Positions 1-11,441 of a stretch of DNA of 64,000 bases are shown in pieces (position 1 is the stretch's first letter; each line of letters begins with the position of its first letter). Source of the stretch: Rhynchonema sp. JSB1_4 (taxonomy: Eukaryota; Nematoda; Chromadorea; Monhysterida; Xyalidae). A program made the translations under genes and the position numbers. The stretch spans positions 34,341 to 98,340 of the forward strand of contig JASAMV010004458.1 of assembly GCA_030248065.1 (NCBI GenBank), given 5' to 3'. Under the pieces are notes generated by a model. The model ran no database searches and was not told where the DNA came from. It worked only from the letters and a program-made list of their open reading frames with translations.

Positions 1-859
1 TTTTGCAACGTGACGTGTCATAAGAAATTGCTTTGACTTTCAGATAATGACTGTAACACTGCTCGTAAAAGACGCTGCTCGTTAATTTTGATCGTACAAT
101 GAAGTGTCGTCTTAACCTAAACAAGGCACTAACGATGACAAAGGGCCGATGAAAAACATCTTTGCGTGGTTAATGTGTCGAATACTCTATTCATATGGTA
201 AATGCGGTCCTAATTATGCTTGTGAGGTACTTCTTAAGATGGAAAGACACTTTAGGCCACACTGTGCATGACGGACGACACTCGTGGATGTTTACAAGTT
301 GGATCATCGTAAGGCTCGATTGACGTCAACGTCCTTTTCTCATGAATAAATTTTGCTCCAACCAATCAGTGCCCCTAATACCCATTGGGCACCTCTATGT
401 GTACCCCAGCTGAAGTAATTAGCAAACTAAGAAGAGGCTCTCCACTTTCTTACGTAAAAAGCTTCGCAGATTAATGTTTGTGCCCTCGTATGTAGCTATA
501 CATAAGCTTCTCAGATTCATCTTTATGCCCACGTAGCACCATTCCTGGCATTCTGCAAGCTCTGTATTTGTTGATCAGTCCAATACTTCGAACAGCATCA
601 AAACATTGAGTTTCTGCGTAAGCACTTTGAATAGAAACAGAGCATTGGAATTTTCAGCTTGGAACCCAAAAATTTCTTCCAAACTTTTGCTTCAGAGAAA
701 CTCTGTCAAAACTGAACAAAATTTCTCCGATGGTCCTTACTGAAATGAGCAAATCAAATGTTCGGCTAGAAGACAAAAAGAAACATCGTAACCCGTCCTC
801 ATCAGGTTTGTGCTGCCATGGTTAATAATTACATTGGTGTTTTGTTTACCAGTCAATTA
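1..859. other. No gene recognised
   Basis: AT-leaning sequence left of the inverted-repeat complex. I see no ORF with protein-like composition, no splice-bounded exon and no obvious repeat here. Confidence 0.5.
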
Positions 860-1647
860 GTTTAGGGGTTCTTTCAATCTGGATTCTTTTGCAACGGAGC
901 AAAAACAAGTCATTCACTGGCTGCTGATTCTAAGAAATCATGAATTGGTCTGCGCTCGTTTCCTGTGGCTGCTCAGGAAGCCCTTTGGGTCATACAATGG
1001 TGCAAGGTATACGAAAAAGGGCATAACAAAAACACAATTATTTTTAGCCTGTCTCTGTTTTTCTGTTTTAATTCAGTCGGCTTGAATCATTGAAAAGGTA
1101 CTGTAGTGCCGTCAAATCAAAGCGCGTAACGATGTGAGTCAAAAAATTACACATAATAATGAGTTCTGGTCATAGTGACTAAAGAAGATAAATGAAACAT
1201 CTTCTTCCACGCATGCCTGCAGGAACTAATAATCTTGAGAAACTTTTCTAATCAATAGTGCAGCATCCTAAATCATGAATCTCAGAGCGATTAAGATCAG
1301 CGCTGGCAGCTCACATGTATTTCAATTACATGCTGGCTAATATTAGTGTTTTCTGCCCTTGAAACTCTTATCTTATGGGATTTACTCTAAACCCCATACC
1401 GCCAGGCGTTGTTGCAGAATATTCACTCCACATTTCTACTTAGCACTCAGTTTTGAAGCTAATGTTGGTTACACTCCCCATAAGAGAGAGTATTTTGCGC
1501 AGTGTTCAGTTCTGAGGACTTTAAGGGCATAGGGCAGCCCATCATGTTACGCAAAACCAGGGAAAGGTGCAGTTTTGGTCCGTCGTGACACCTGGATGCA
1601 TCGACAAAGACGAAAGCACCGGATGTGACCAAGCGAACGGGCATTAA
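860..1647 (-). repeat. Inverted-repeat block A, left copy
   Basis: The reverse complement matches 7129-7915 almost throughout. Shared landmarks are the stretch around 950-1010 (mirrored near 7770-7830) and the stretch around 1500-1640 (mirrored near 7133-7290). The outer break lies at CCCTAAAC. Left of it the two copies diverge into unrelated sequence. Confidence 0.8.
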
Positions 1648-3389
1648 AAAGGGTCTCCGCCATATATACGCGACCTAAACCAATCTCAATGAAACTTGGC
1701 ACCGTAAGTGGGCTTGGTCCAAAACACTCACTCCCAAGAAGTTTTTTCCCATATCAGCTCCCTGTCTGAGCCAGGAGGGCAGAGAGGTAAAAAATTTTGA
1801 CTCTACCTCAGCACCTTCAAATTAAAATATTGATCTGTTTCGCATGTTCTTAGTGTGCAGTTTGATCATAAATCTTTCATAGACGTCTTGGCACTGATTT
1901 AGAACCACATTCACTTTTTTGGCACAACCACAGCTCGCGCTATTTTGCCAAAACCACGTAAATTTTTGAAAAAAAGTTTCCATTTATTTTTGGGTCACAT
2001 GGAAAGCACACAGAGTTTTTATATACATAAGGCAAAAAGCCCGTATTTCATGCTATTCAAGCGATCGATGACCAATTTTCCACCGCTGATAAGTTTCGAC
2101 AAAAGCTCGCTCAACCGTGGTGAACCTCAACTTTTTTCCGTTTTTCTGGGGACCCCAAGCAGACTTCTATGTCATATCTTCCTATTTTAACAACAATGTA
2201 CCGAGGTGATATATGGCACGTCAGATAGTAAGAACATAATTGTTGTTAATTATGTGCAAATCTAGGTTGGTCCATCTGTATCCTTGGAGGTACGAGCAAT
2301 TGATGAATTTAACACAAAATTCGCAATTTTAGCAAATTTTCGCTTTCGTTATATTTTTAGCCTACTTACAGTTGTGACGGAATTGTGACCTTTACTGTCC
2401 GATGAAGCCGCAACGTTATTGTTGTTCATCGATCAAAATCCAAAATTCTAGTTGTAACGTATCCTGAGAAAAATCGTGTTAATTGAAGGCACCGCATACC
2501 CTTGTCCGGTTATAAGCCCGGTTGTAGTTCCAAGTCCAACGCATGGACCTCAATTAACACGATTTTTCTCTAGATACGTCAGAGCTATGATTTTGAATTT
2601 TGATCGATAAACAACAATAATGTTGGGGCTTCATCGGACAGTAAAGGCCACAATTCCGTCACAACTGTAAGTAGGCTAAAAATATGACGAAAGCGAAAAT
2701 TTGCTAAAATTGTGAATTTTGTGTAAAATTCATCAATTGCTCGTACCTCCAAGGATGCAGATGGATCAACCTAGATTTGCACATAATTAACAACAATTAC
2801 GTTCTTGCTATCTGACGTGCCATATATCACCTCGGTACATTGTTGTTAAAATAGGAAGATATGAGATAGAAGTGTGCTTGGGGTCCCCAGAAAAAGGGAA
2901 AAAAGTTGAGGTTCACCACGGTTGAGCGAGCTTTTGTCGAAACTTATCAGCGGTGGAAAATTGGTCATTGATCGCTTGAATAGCATGAAATACGGGCTTT
3001 TTTGCCTACTATATATAAAAACTCTGTGTGCTTTCCATGTGACCCAAAAATACAATGGAAAATTTTTTTTCAAAAATTTCCGTGGTTTTGGCAAAATAGC
3101 GCGAGCTGTGGTTGTGCCAAAAAAGTGAATGTGGTTCTAAATCAGTGCCAAGACGTCTATGAAAGATTTGTGATCAAACTGCACACTAAGAACATGGGAA
3201 ACAGATCAATATTTTAATTTGAAGGTGCTGAGGTAGAGTCAAAATTTTTTACCTCTCAGTCCTCCTGGCTCAGACAGGGAGCTGATATGGGAAAAAACTT
3301 CTTGGGCGTGAGTGTTTTGCACCAAGCCCACTTACGGTGCCAAGTTTCATTGAGATTGGTTTAGGTCGCGTATATATGGCGGAGACCCT
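1648..3389. mobile_element. Palindromic TTAA-flanked element, copy 1
   Basis: The element starts AGGGTCTCCGCC (just after TTAAAA) and ends GGCGGAGACCCT followed by TTAA. The two halves are near-perfect reverse complements of about 0.8 kb each, meeting near 2480-2560. The same element recurs at 5458-7127 and 45090-46780. TTAA flanks are typical of piggyBac-type targets. No transposase is visible, so this is a non-autonomous fold-back element. The ORFs on both strands inside it are mirror images of each other and are not genes. Confidence 0.8.
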
Positions 3390-3393
3390 TTAA

Positions 3394-3780
3394 AAGCAAC
3401 GTCTCTCTGGTTTTGCGCCATCAGAGCTGCCCTGAAGGCACCTATATCTTGTCCATTGACCATTGATGCCGAAAGGGCCCAGCAGTGCATCGGACTCAGT
3501 GCATCACACAAAACATCACTCAATCCCTTCCACTTTCAGGAACAATTGTGACCACAATCAGCGACAGTCCAGCGTTCACGTCGGCCTACAACCAATCCAA
3601 TCATCTCCCAATGCAACAGGTCGACGCGTGGTCGAAACACAGCGGATCCGTCTCGATCGGGAGTCGGGGCAGCAAACCCCCTCGCGGGCCCGGTTCGAGC
3701 AAAATGTCGATTCTGGCCCAAAGTGCGCAGTCAGGTCGCAACAGTCGATGCAACAGTCCGGACATCACGAACAGCCCAAC
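3394..3780 (+). pseudogene. Decayed coding fragment, copy 1
   Basis: The plus strand carries a Ser/Gln-rich open stretch (SAYNQSNHLPMQQVDAWSK is a landmark) that recurs at 7911-8450 (plus) and 4873-5385 (minus). Here it is cut at about 3780, where the inverted Y block joins, so the downstream part seen in the other copies is missing. No family was recognised. It could be an exon of a host gene carried along with the duplicated segment, or repeat sequence with incidental open frames. Confidence 0.4.
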
Positions 3781-4014
3781 CAAAAGTATCGATTCACCGA
3801 CAACAGAAAGTTCACAGAACATTACGATTGATAGCAAAGTTTGTTGAGAACGCTTTGCGCTCTGACATCACACGGCTCACTGTGGCATCAGCACTATAAA
3901 CTAACACGCCGCGGCGTGCATTCCTGCGACTTAAATGGCCGACTAACAAATACAAACTTCCGATGGTTACTCAGGAGAGCGTTACCCCACTACACGGAGC
4001 AATCTTACGGACAT

Positions 4015-4504
4015 CTGGAAGCACTTTCTATTTCATACCATAAAAACTTACAAATTGTAGCCATAAGTTACCAGCAATTGTAACTCCACTTTCCACAATA
4101 ATTTTGTATCAGTTACAATTTTTTGAGCCGGATGCAATAGAGCTGAATGTCTCGATGGCACGTTTTCTTTCGCTTAGGCAACCATAAAAACGTATGTTTG
4201 ATAAAATTAGTTTCCAATAAATTGCTTCTAGAGATGATTATTTAAAAAATCGGGCCCGGGTCAAATAAATAAACAATCAAATTGTGTCGAGTTAGCGGTC
4301 CCACCGGTGTCACCACAATTTTTCTCTTTCTTACAATGTGATTTACAGTTTTCTTTTGTAGCTGGATACATTGACCCAGTCCAATTGTAACTTCTTACAT
4401 TGTATCACTTAGAATTGTAACTGCGTGAAGTGGCTTTTGTACCTGGGTACAATTTAGCGTTCTTTTTGTAAGACTTACAATTTGTATGACTAGAAGTCTC
4501 CCAG
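4015..4504. mobile_element. TIR element with TACAATTGTA repeats, inverted copy
   Basis: The left end CTGGAAGCACTTTCTA and the right end, ending in CTCCCAG, form terminal inverted repeats. The interior is filled with variants of TTACAATTGTA. It is an inverted copy of 8771-9280, including the flanks, so it was duplicated as part of block Y rather than by a separate transposition. Confidence 0.65.
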
Positions 4505-4872
4505 GAGTCCACCGTCTCAAGGTCCAGCTTATGCACGGGAGTCAAAATAAACAACTGATGTTTCCCTCTGGGTCTGCAAATGTTGCAGCATTGTGTAAAC
4601 GTGCCGTGAAATTATGACCACATTTAAACAGAGTCGATGCCACCCAGACAGTGACAGGTCCATCATTACAAGGTTAACGGTGTTCTTGGTAGACGGTCTC
4701 CATCTTGGTGATCGGATCTTGTGCTTTGGTCACAAGACCCATTTAAAATTCAAGGCAGTCCAATCGAAACACCAAACAGATAACCGATGGCGTAATCCGA
4801 GTTTCCACACTTTTGTCAAACATGACTGTTCTTCGCTAGCAAACGGGGTGTCGATGACTGTGTCCGCATCTT

Positions 4873-5385
4873 TTAGCGCACGTCCTGTTGCTTTTGTTTT
4901 TTTTTTTTTCGTTTTTTTTTTGGTGGCCAGACGCCAATCGACGACTCGACGCACGGCCCGACGTCATGATCGATTGGCGGTACTTTTCTTTTCTCGCCAA
5001 TCTCCTTCTCGGTTGACGTCGATTGAGTCGTTTCTTCTGCACCGCCTGCTGCTGCGTGTCGTAGGGCGTGATTTTGACGTTTTTCAACCGATTGGTTGGC
5101 TTTCATGTCCGGACTGTTCTCGCTGTTCGACCTGACTGCGCTTGGCCAGATCGACATTCTCGCCGGGCCCGCGAGGGTTTCTGCCCCGACTCCCGATCGG
5201 ACGATCCGCTTTTTCGACCACGCGTCGACCTGTTGCATTGGGAGATGATTGGATTGGTTGTAGGCCGACGTGACGCTGGACTGTCGCTGATTGTGGTCAC
5301 AATTGTTCCTGAAAGTGGAAGGGATTGAGTGATGTTTTGTGTGATGCACTGAGTCCGATGCACTGCTGGGCCCTTTCGGCATCAA
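4873..5385 (-). pseudogene. Decayed coding fragment, copy 2
   Basis: This is the minus-strand copy of the Ser/Gln-rich fragment also found at 7911-8450. Compared with that copy it has lost short stretches, and its reading is carried in different frames along its length, so it carries frameshifts. A poly-Lys/Gln run near 4890-4930 corresponds to the (CAA)n run near 8345-8375. It lies in the inverted block C'/Y'. It is not a functional gene as it stands. Confidence 0.4.
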
Positions 5386-5457
5386 TGGTCAATGGACAAG
5401 ATATAGTGCCTTCAGGGCAGCTCTGATGGCGCAAAACCAGAGAGACGTTGCTTTTAA

Positions 5458-7127
5458 AGGGTCTCCGCCATATATACGCGACCTAAACCAATCTCAATGA
5501 AACTTGCCCGTAGGCTTCTCAAAACACTCACGCCCAAGAAGTTTTTTCCCATATCAGCTCCCTGTCTGAGCCAGGAGGACTGAGAGGTAAAAAATTTTGA
5601 CTCTACCTCAGCACCTTCAAATTAAAATATTGATCTGTTTCCCATTTCTTAGTGTGCAGTTTGATCACAAATCTTTCATAGACGTCTTGGCACTGATTTA
5701 GACCCACATCACTTTTTTGGCACAACCACAGCTCGCGCTATTTTGCCAAAACCACGGAAATTTTTGAAAAAAAATTTTCCATTGTATTTTTGGGTCACAT
5801 GGAAGCACACAGAGTTTTTATATATAGTAGGCAAAAAAGCCCGTATTTCATGCTATTCAGCGATCAATGACCAATTTTCCACCGCTGATAGTTTCGACAA
5901 AAGCTCGCTCAACCGTGGTGAACCTCACTTTTTTCCCTTTTTCTGGGACCCCAACACACTTCTATTCTCATATCTTCCTATTTTAACAACAATGTACCGA
6001 GGTGATATATGGCACGTCTAGATAGCAAGAACGTAATTTTGTTAATTATGTGCAAATCTAGGTTGATCCATCTGCATCCTTGGAGGACGAGCAATTGATG
6101 AATTTTACACAAAATTCACAATTTTAGCAAATTTTCGCTTTCGTCATATTTTTAGCCTACTTTCAGTTGTGACGGAATTGTGGCCTCTACAGTCCGATGA
6201 AGCCCCAACATTATCGTTGTTTATCGATCAAAATTCAAAATTATAGCTCTGACGTTTCTAGAGAAAAATCGTGTTAATTGAAGTCCATGCGTTGGGCTTG
6301 CAACTACAACCGGGCTTATAACCGGACAAGGGTATTCGGTACCTTCAGTTAACACGATTTTTCTCTTCTCACATCTAAATTTTGGATTTTGATCGATGAA
6401 CAACAATAACGTTGCGGCTTCATCGGACAGTAAAGGTCCCCATTCCGTCACAACTGTAAGTAGGCTCAAAATATAACGAAAGCGAAAATTTGCTAAAATT
6501 GCGAATTTTGTGTTAAATTCATCAATTCTCGTACCTCCAAGGATCAATTCCAACCTAATTCACATAATTAACAACAATTATGTTTTACTATCTGACGTGC
6601 CATATATCACCTCGGTACATTGTTGTTAAAATAGGAAGATATGACATAGAAGTCTGCTTGGGGTCCCCGAAACGGAAAAAAGTTGAGGTTCACCCGGTTG
6701 AGCGAGCTTTTGTCGAAACTTAGCGGTGAAATTGGTCATCTTCCTAATACATGAAATACGGGCTTTTTGCCTTATGTATATAAAACTCTGTGTCCTTCCC
6801 TGTGACCCAAAAATAAATGGAAACTTTTTTTTCAAAAATTTACGTGGTTTTGGCAAAATTAGCGCGAGCTGTGGTTGTGCCAAAAACAATGTGGTTCTAA
6901 TCAGTGCCAAGCGCTGCAAAATTTATGATCAACTGCATAGACATGCGAACATCAATTTTAATTTGAAGGTGCTGAGGTAGAGTCAAAATTTTTTCCTCTC
7001 TGCCCTCCTGGCTCAGACAGGGAGCTGATAGAAAAACTTCTTGGGAGTGAGTGTTTTGCGACCAAGCCCACTTACGGTGCCAAGCTCATTAGATTGGTTT
7101 AGGTCGCGTATCTATGGCGGAGACCCT
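5458..7127. mobile_element. Palindromic TTAA-flanked element, copy 2
   Basis: This is the same fold-back family as 1648-3389. It starts after TTAA at 5454-5457 with AGGGTCTCCGCC and ends with GGCGGAGACCCT before TTTTTAA. It is shorter than copy 1, with many single-base deletions in its right arm (for example near 6650-6900). That arm therefore looks more decayed, or less accurately sequenced, than the left. Confidence 0.75.
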
Positions 7128-7128
7128 T

Positions 7129-7915
7129 TTTAATGCCCGTTCGCTTGGTCACATCCGGTGCTTTCGTCTTTGTCGATGCATCCAGGTTCACACGGGCCAA
7201 AACTCACCTTTCCCTGGTTTTGCGTAACATGATGGGCTGCCCTATGCCCTTAAAGTCCTCAGAACTGAACACTGCGCAAAATCTCTCTCTTACTGGGAGT
7301 GTAACCAACATTAGCTTCAAAACTGAGTGCTAAGTAGAAATGTGGAGTGAATATTCTGCAGAACAACGCCTGGCGGTATGGGGTTTAGAGTAAATCCCAT
7401 AAGATAAAGTTTCAGGGCAGAAAACACTAATATTAGCCAGCATGAATCGAAATACTGTGACTGCGAGCGCTGATCTTAATCGCTCTGAGATTCATGATTT
7501 AGGATGCTGCACTATTGATTAGAAAAGTTTCTCAAGATTATTAGTTCCTGCAGGCATGCTGGAAGAAGATGTTTCATTTATCTTCTTTAGTCACTATGAC
7601 CAGAACTCATTATTATGTGTAATTTTTTGACTCACATCGTTACGCGCTTTGATTTGACGGCACTACAGTACCTTTTCAATGATTCAAGCCGACTGATTAA
7701 AACAGAAAAACAGAGACAGGCTAAAAATAATTGTGTTTTTGTTATGCCCTTTTTCGTATACCTTGCACCATTGTATGACCCAAAGGGCTTCCTGAGCAGC
7801 CACAGGAAACGAGCGCAGACCAATTCATGATTTCTTAGAACAATCAGCAGCCAGTGATGACTTGTTGTCTCCGCTCCGTTGCGGAAGAGAATCCATATTG
7901 AAAGAACCCCTAAAC
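7129..7915 (+). repeat. Inverted-repeat block A, right copy
   Basis: Reverse complement of 860-1647. On the right it runs straight into block C at CCCTAAAC/AATTG, whereas the left copy runs into unrelated sequence at the same point. This marks a duplication breakpoint. Confidence 0.8.
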
Positions 7916-8450
7916 AATTGTGACCACAATCAGCGACAGTCCAGCGTTCACGTCGGCCTACAACCAATCCAATCATCTCCCAATGCAACAGGTCGACGCG
8001 TGGTCGAAACACAGCGGATCCGTCTCGATCGGGAGTCGGGGCAGCAAACCCCCTCGCGGGCCCGGTTCGAGCAAAATGTCGATTCTGGCCCAAAGTGCGC
8101 AGTCAGGTCGCAACAGTCGATGCAACAGTCCGGACATCACGAACAGCCCAACCAATCGGTTGAAAAACGTCAAAATCACGCCCTACGACACGCAGCAGCA
8201 GGCGGTGCAGAAGAAACGACTCAATCGACGTCACACCGAGAAGGAGATTGGCGAGAAACAGCAAAAGTACCGCCAATCGATCATGACCGTCGTGGCCGTG
8301 CGTCGTAGTTCGTCGATTTGGCGTCTGGCCACCAAAAACAAACAACGACACAAACAACAACAACAACAAAAGCAACAGGACGTGTCGCTAAAAGATGTCG
8401 GACACAGTCATTCGACACCCCGTTTGCTAGCGAAGAACAGTCATGTTTGA
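7911..8450 (+). pseudogene. Decayed coding fragment, copy 3 (most intact)
   Basis: This is the longest open copy (about 176 codons from 7920). Its composition is protein-like: a Ser/Gly/Gln-rich start, a basic middle containing RLKNVKITPYDTQQQAVQKK, and a Gln/Lys-rich stretch from a CAA run near 8345-8375. There is no recognisable domain. The frame closes at a TGA after 8447. It exists three times in the window in two orientations. Whether it is a real exon of a duplicated host gene or repeat-borne sequence is undecided. Confidence 0.4.
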
Positions 8451-8770
8451 CAAAAGTGTGGAAACTTCGGATTATCGCCATCGGTTATCTGTTTGGTGTT
8501 TGGATTGGATCTGCCTTGAATTTTAAATGGGTCTTGTGACCAAAGCACAAGATCCGATCACCAAGATGGATACCGGCTACCAAGAACACCGTTAACCTTG
8601 TAATGATTGGACCTGTCACTGTCTGGGTGGCATCGACTCTGTTTAAATGTGGTTCATAATTTCACGGCACGTTTACACAATGCTGCAACATTTTGCAGAC
8701 CCAGAGGGAAACATCAGTTGTTTATTTTGACTCCACGTGCATAAGCTGGACCTGTGAGACGGTGGACTTC

Positions 8771-9280
8771 CTGGGAGCACTTTCTAGTTCATACAAATTG
8801 TAAGTTCTTACAAAAAGAACGCTACAATTTGTACCCAGGTACAAAAGCCACTTCACGCAGTTACAATTCTAAGTGATACAATTGTAAGAAGTTACAATTG
8901 TGACTGGGTACAATTGTATCCAGCTACAAAAGAAAACTTTGTAAATCACATTGTAAGAAAGAGAAAAATTGTGGTGCACACCGGTGGGACCGTCCTAACT
9001 CGACACAATTTGATTGTTTATTTATTTGACCCGGGCCCGATTTTTTAAATAATCATCTCTAGAAGCAATTTATTGGAAACTAATTTTATCAAACATACGT
9101 TTTTATGGTTGCCTAAGCGAAAGAAAATCGTGCCATCGAGACATTTTCAGCTCTATTGCATCCAGCTACAAAAAATTGTAACTGGATACAAAATTATTGT
9201 GGAAAGTGGATTTACAATTGCTTGTAACGTTTGGCTACAATTTGTAAGTTTTTACTGTATGAAATAGAAAGTGCTCCCAG
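8771..9280. mobile_element. TIR element with TACAATTGTA repeats
   Basis: The 510-bp element begins CTGGGAGCACTTTCTAG and ends in its inverse (TAGAAAGTGCTCCCAG). Next to both ends are inverted TACAATTTGTA-like motifs, and the interior has repeated TTACAATTGTA, GTACAATTGTA and GGTACAAA units. No coding capacity is apparent. It is a MITE-like element by structure, with superfamily unassigned. Confidence 0.7.
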
Positions 9281-10327
9281 ATGTTTCACGTAAGATTGCT
9301 CCGTGTAGTGGGGTAACGCTCTCCTGAGTAACCATCGGAAGTTTGTATTTATGCAGACACATTTTGTAAGTCGCTGCCGCTCAGTTTATTTTTATTTATT
9401 TATATTTTTATTTTTATTTGAGTTTTTGCACCTCCAGTGCCAGGTGAATGCAAACGCCCGCAGGCAATGTGGCAAATCCTGTTAGAAAAACATGAAAATC
9501 TAAGTTTATAGTGCTGATGCCACAGTGAGCCGTGTTGATGTTTTCAGAGCGCAAAGCGTTTCTCAACAAACTTTGCTTATCAATCGTAATGTTCTGTGAA
9601 CTTTCTGTTGTCGGTGAATCGATAACTTTTTTGGTTGGATTTCGCGTTTGTGCTGTGTTCCTCATTTCTTTTGATAACCAATGGTCTCGTGACTTGCATG
9701 GTAGGTACATACATAACATACCATTACTGTGTTGCTTATTCCACTCTTTTTCGTTCACCAACCATTTGTTTTGTATCATTCCATAAATACTGTACACATC
9801 GTATAACCGTTTCTCGTGTAACAAAATATAACAAAAGAATGGCAATCTCGATTGATTTGGCATAAACCGTGTAAATGAGCGCAAAATATTCATGAACAGT
9901 TCAGAAATACATACACTAGCAAGCCCGCGTGTGAACCATGTGCTGAAGTGAGCCCGCCCTGCGAATGTGCCGTCTCCAGTCTGAGCACTGCGGGTACCTA
10001 ATAAACTCGCATTGCCCCCTATTACTCGTGGTCATCACTGCATCGCATTTCCAAGCAGACTTTGATGATGATCCGAAACTCAAGGTTCTGCTTTGGGTAC
10101 CATAATTTTCACACAGGTATTTGCACTGAGTTCGAGTGTAGCGCGACGATTTGGTGCGCGCGAAAATGTACTCGGTCGGAGTGGTCGTGCCCAGTCGATT
10201 TCGAAATGTTTCGGCTGAAATGTCAAGTGGGCCCCTCCAGTTATTATCATCTTCAGGCCCCAAGAAATCTCTGATACGAGTTGCCCTGTAGTTCCAGGTT
10301 GCACGTCAGTTAAACATCTGGGTTGAT

Positions 10328-11026
10328 ACCAAACTTGGTGATCGGATCAGATCGGTATACCTAGTCACATCACATCAATGTGATCGGATGTGACTAGGTA
10401 GTTACATTGATGCGATGTGTGTGACCAGGTATAGGTAGTCACATCACGTGATGTGATCTGAAGACTTGCCCACCAACAGAGGCAATCATGCGACTTGCGT
10501 TATATTGCTGCAGTATAACATCGTTTTTGCATAATACACCCCTTGTTTGTAACATCACCCAGCTGGCCATTGCGTCTATGCTCGCCATGCACAGCCACAA
10601 ACACACTAGACACACATGGCCAGTTGGGTGATGTTGCAGAGATAAATGTGTATTTTACATAAAAGCAATGTTTAGGCCGCCGGTGCAACAGTTGTTTGTG
10701 CACAAGATTACATCTACTAGATGCGATCTGAGAGAAACTTTTCAAACTCGCGGCCTGATCCGTAATGCGCATTATGCGTAGCGATAGCGGTCAATACCTC
10801 AACACAGAAGTCTGACGTAGTGATTAGCGAAATGCTACGAAAACTCAGCTGGGAGCACGAGCGGTGTGTGCTTTACGGATCAGGCAACGCGTTTGAAAAG
10901 TTTCTTCCGAAGAGTATGTGGCCACCTAGTCACATCACGTCAATGTGACTACCTAGATCTGATAATGATGTAAATGTGCCTGCCTGGTCCGTTCCAAACC
11001 GATCACATCCGATCACTAAGCTTGGT
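10328..11026. mobile_element. TIR element of about 0.7 kb with nested hairpins
   Basis: The left end ACCAAACTTGGTGATCGGAT is mirrored at the right end, where ATCCGATCACTAAGCTTGGT ends at about 11026. Further in, TAGTCACATCAC/CAATGTGACTA motifs recur at 10360-10460 and 10928-10955. An inner inverted repeat (CATCACCCAGCTGGCCA near 10552; its inverse near 10615-10636) looks like a second inserted element. A block with GGATCAGGCAACGCGTTTGA at about 10878 is shared with 17831-17850. Confidence 0.6.
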
Positions 11027-11441
11027 GCATAGTCTTCTGATATCTTCTGGTTCACTAATCTGCCTAGCGACCTGTGCAAACTAATTTCTTTGCTCAGGTG
11101 ATTAGGTGTACAGTACCTACATATGTAGTGACACGCACGTGAACGTGAGTTGTGTGTCTGGCCGAAGGTGCAAAGACTGATAAATATCGCAGCTACCACA
11201 TACTGTAATGCTAATGATTACGTTTACATATTACATGCGTTTATGTAAAAAGTCGCCTGCGCTGTTGCTACCATCCCAATTTGAAATGTACCGCGTATGT
11301 CGGCAAGTAACGACATATGTCAAGTGTATCTATTTAGTGAAAGAAGATTATACCTAAAAATAACGATGATTAATGAAACTGAAACTACATATAAGGTTAG
11401 AAAGTAATAATGGTGAAATCTAGTACATACTACAATTTTCT

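Larger units (their letters stand above)
860..9640. repeat. Nested inverted-duplication complex
   Basis: Several blocks recur in opposite orientation. Block A (about 860-1647) is the inverse of about 7129-7915. A palindromic element sits at 1648-3389 and again at 5458-7127. Block C (about 3394-3780) is the inverse of about 5094-5453, and part of it recurs directly at about 7911-8155. Block Y (about 8152-9635) is inverted at about 3781-5093. Read left to right this gives A', B, C, Y', C', B, A, C, Y. Y' is therefore flanked by inverted C copies, a layout in which recombination could flip the middle. Copies differ by small indels and substitutions, so they are not simple assembly duplicates of identical reads. 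A misassembly of several repeat copies still cannot be excluded. Confidence 0.8.

Noticed and set aside
1945..3217. Mirror-image ORFs of 60-80 codons on both strands
   Set aside because: They are the two arms of the palindromic element read in opposite directions and carry no independent coding signal.
9916..10304. Minus-strand ORFs of 115 and 74 codons
   Set aside because: Two overl­apping frames look equally plausible, no domain is recognised and no partner exons were found.
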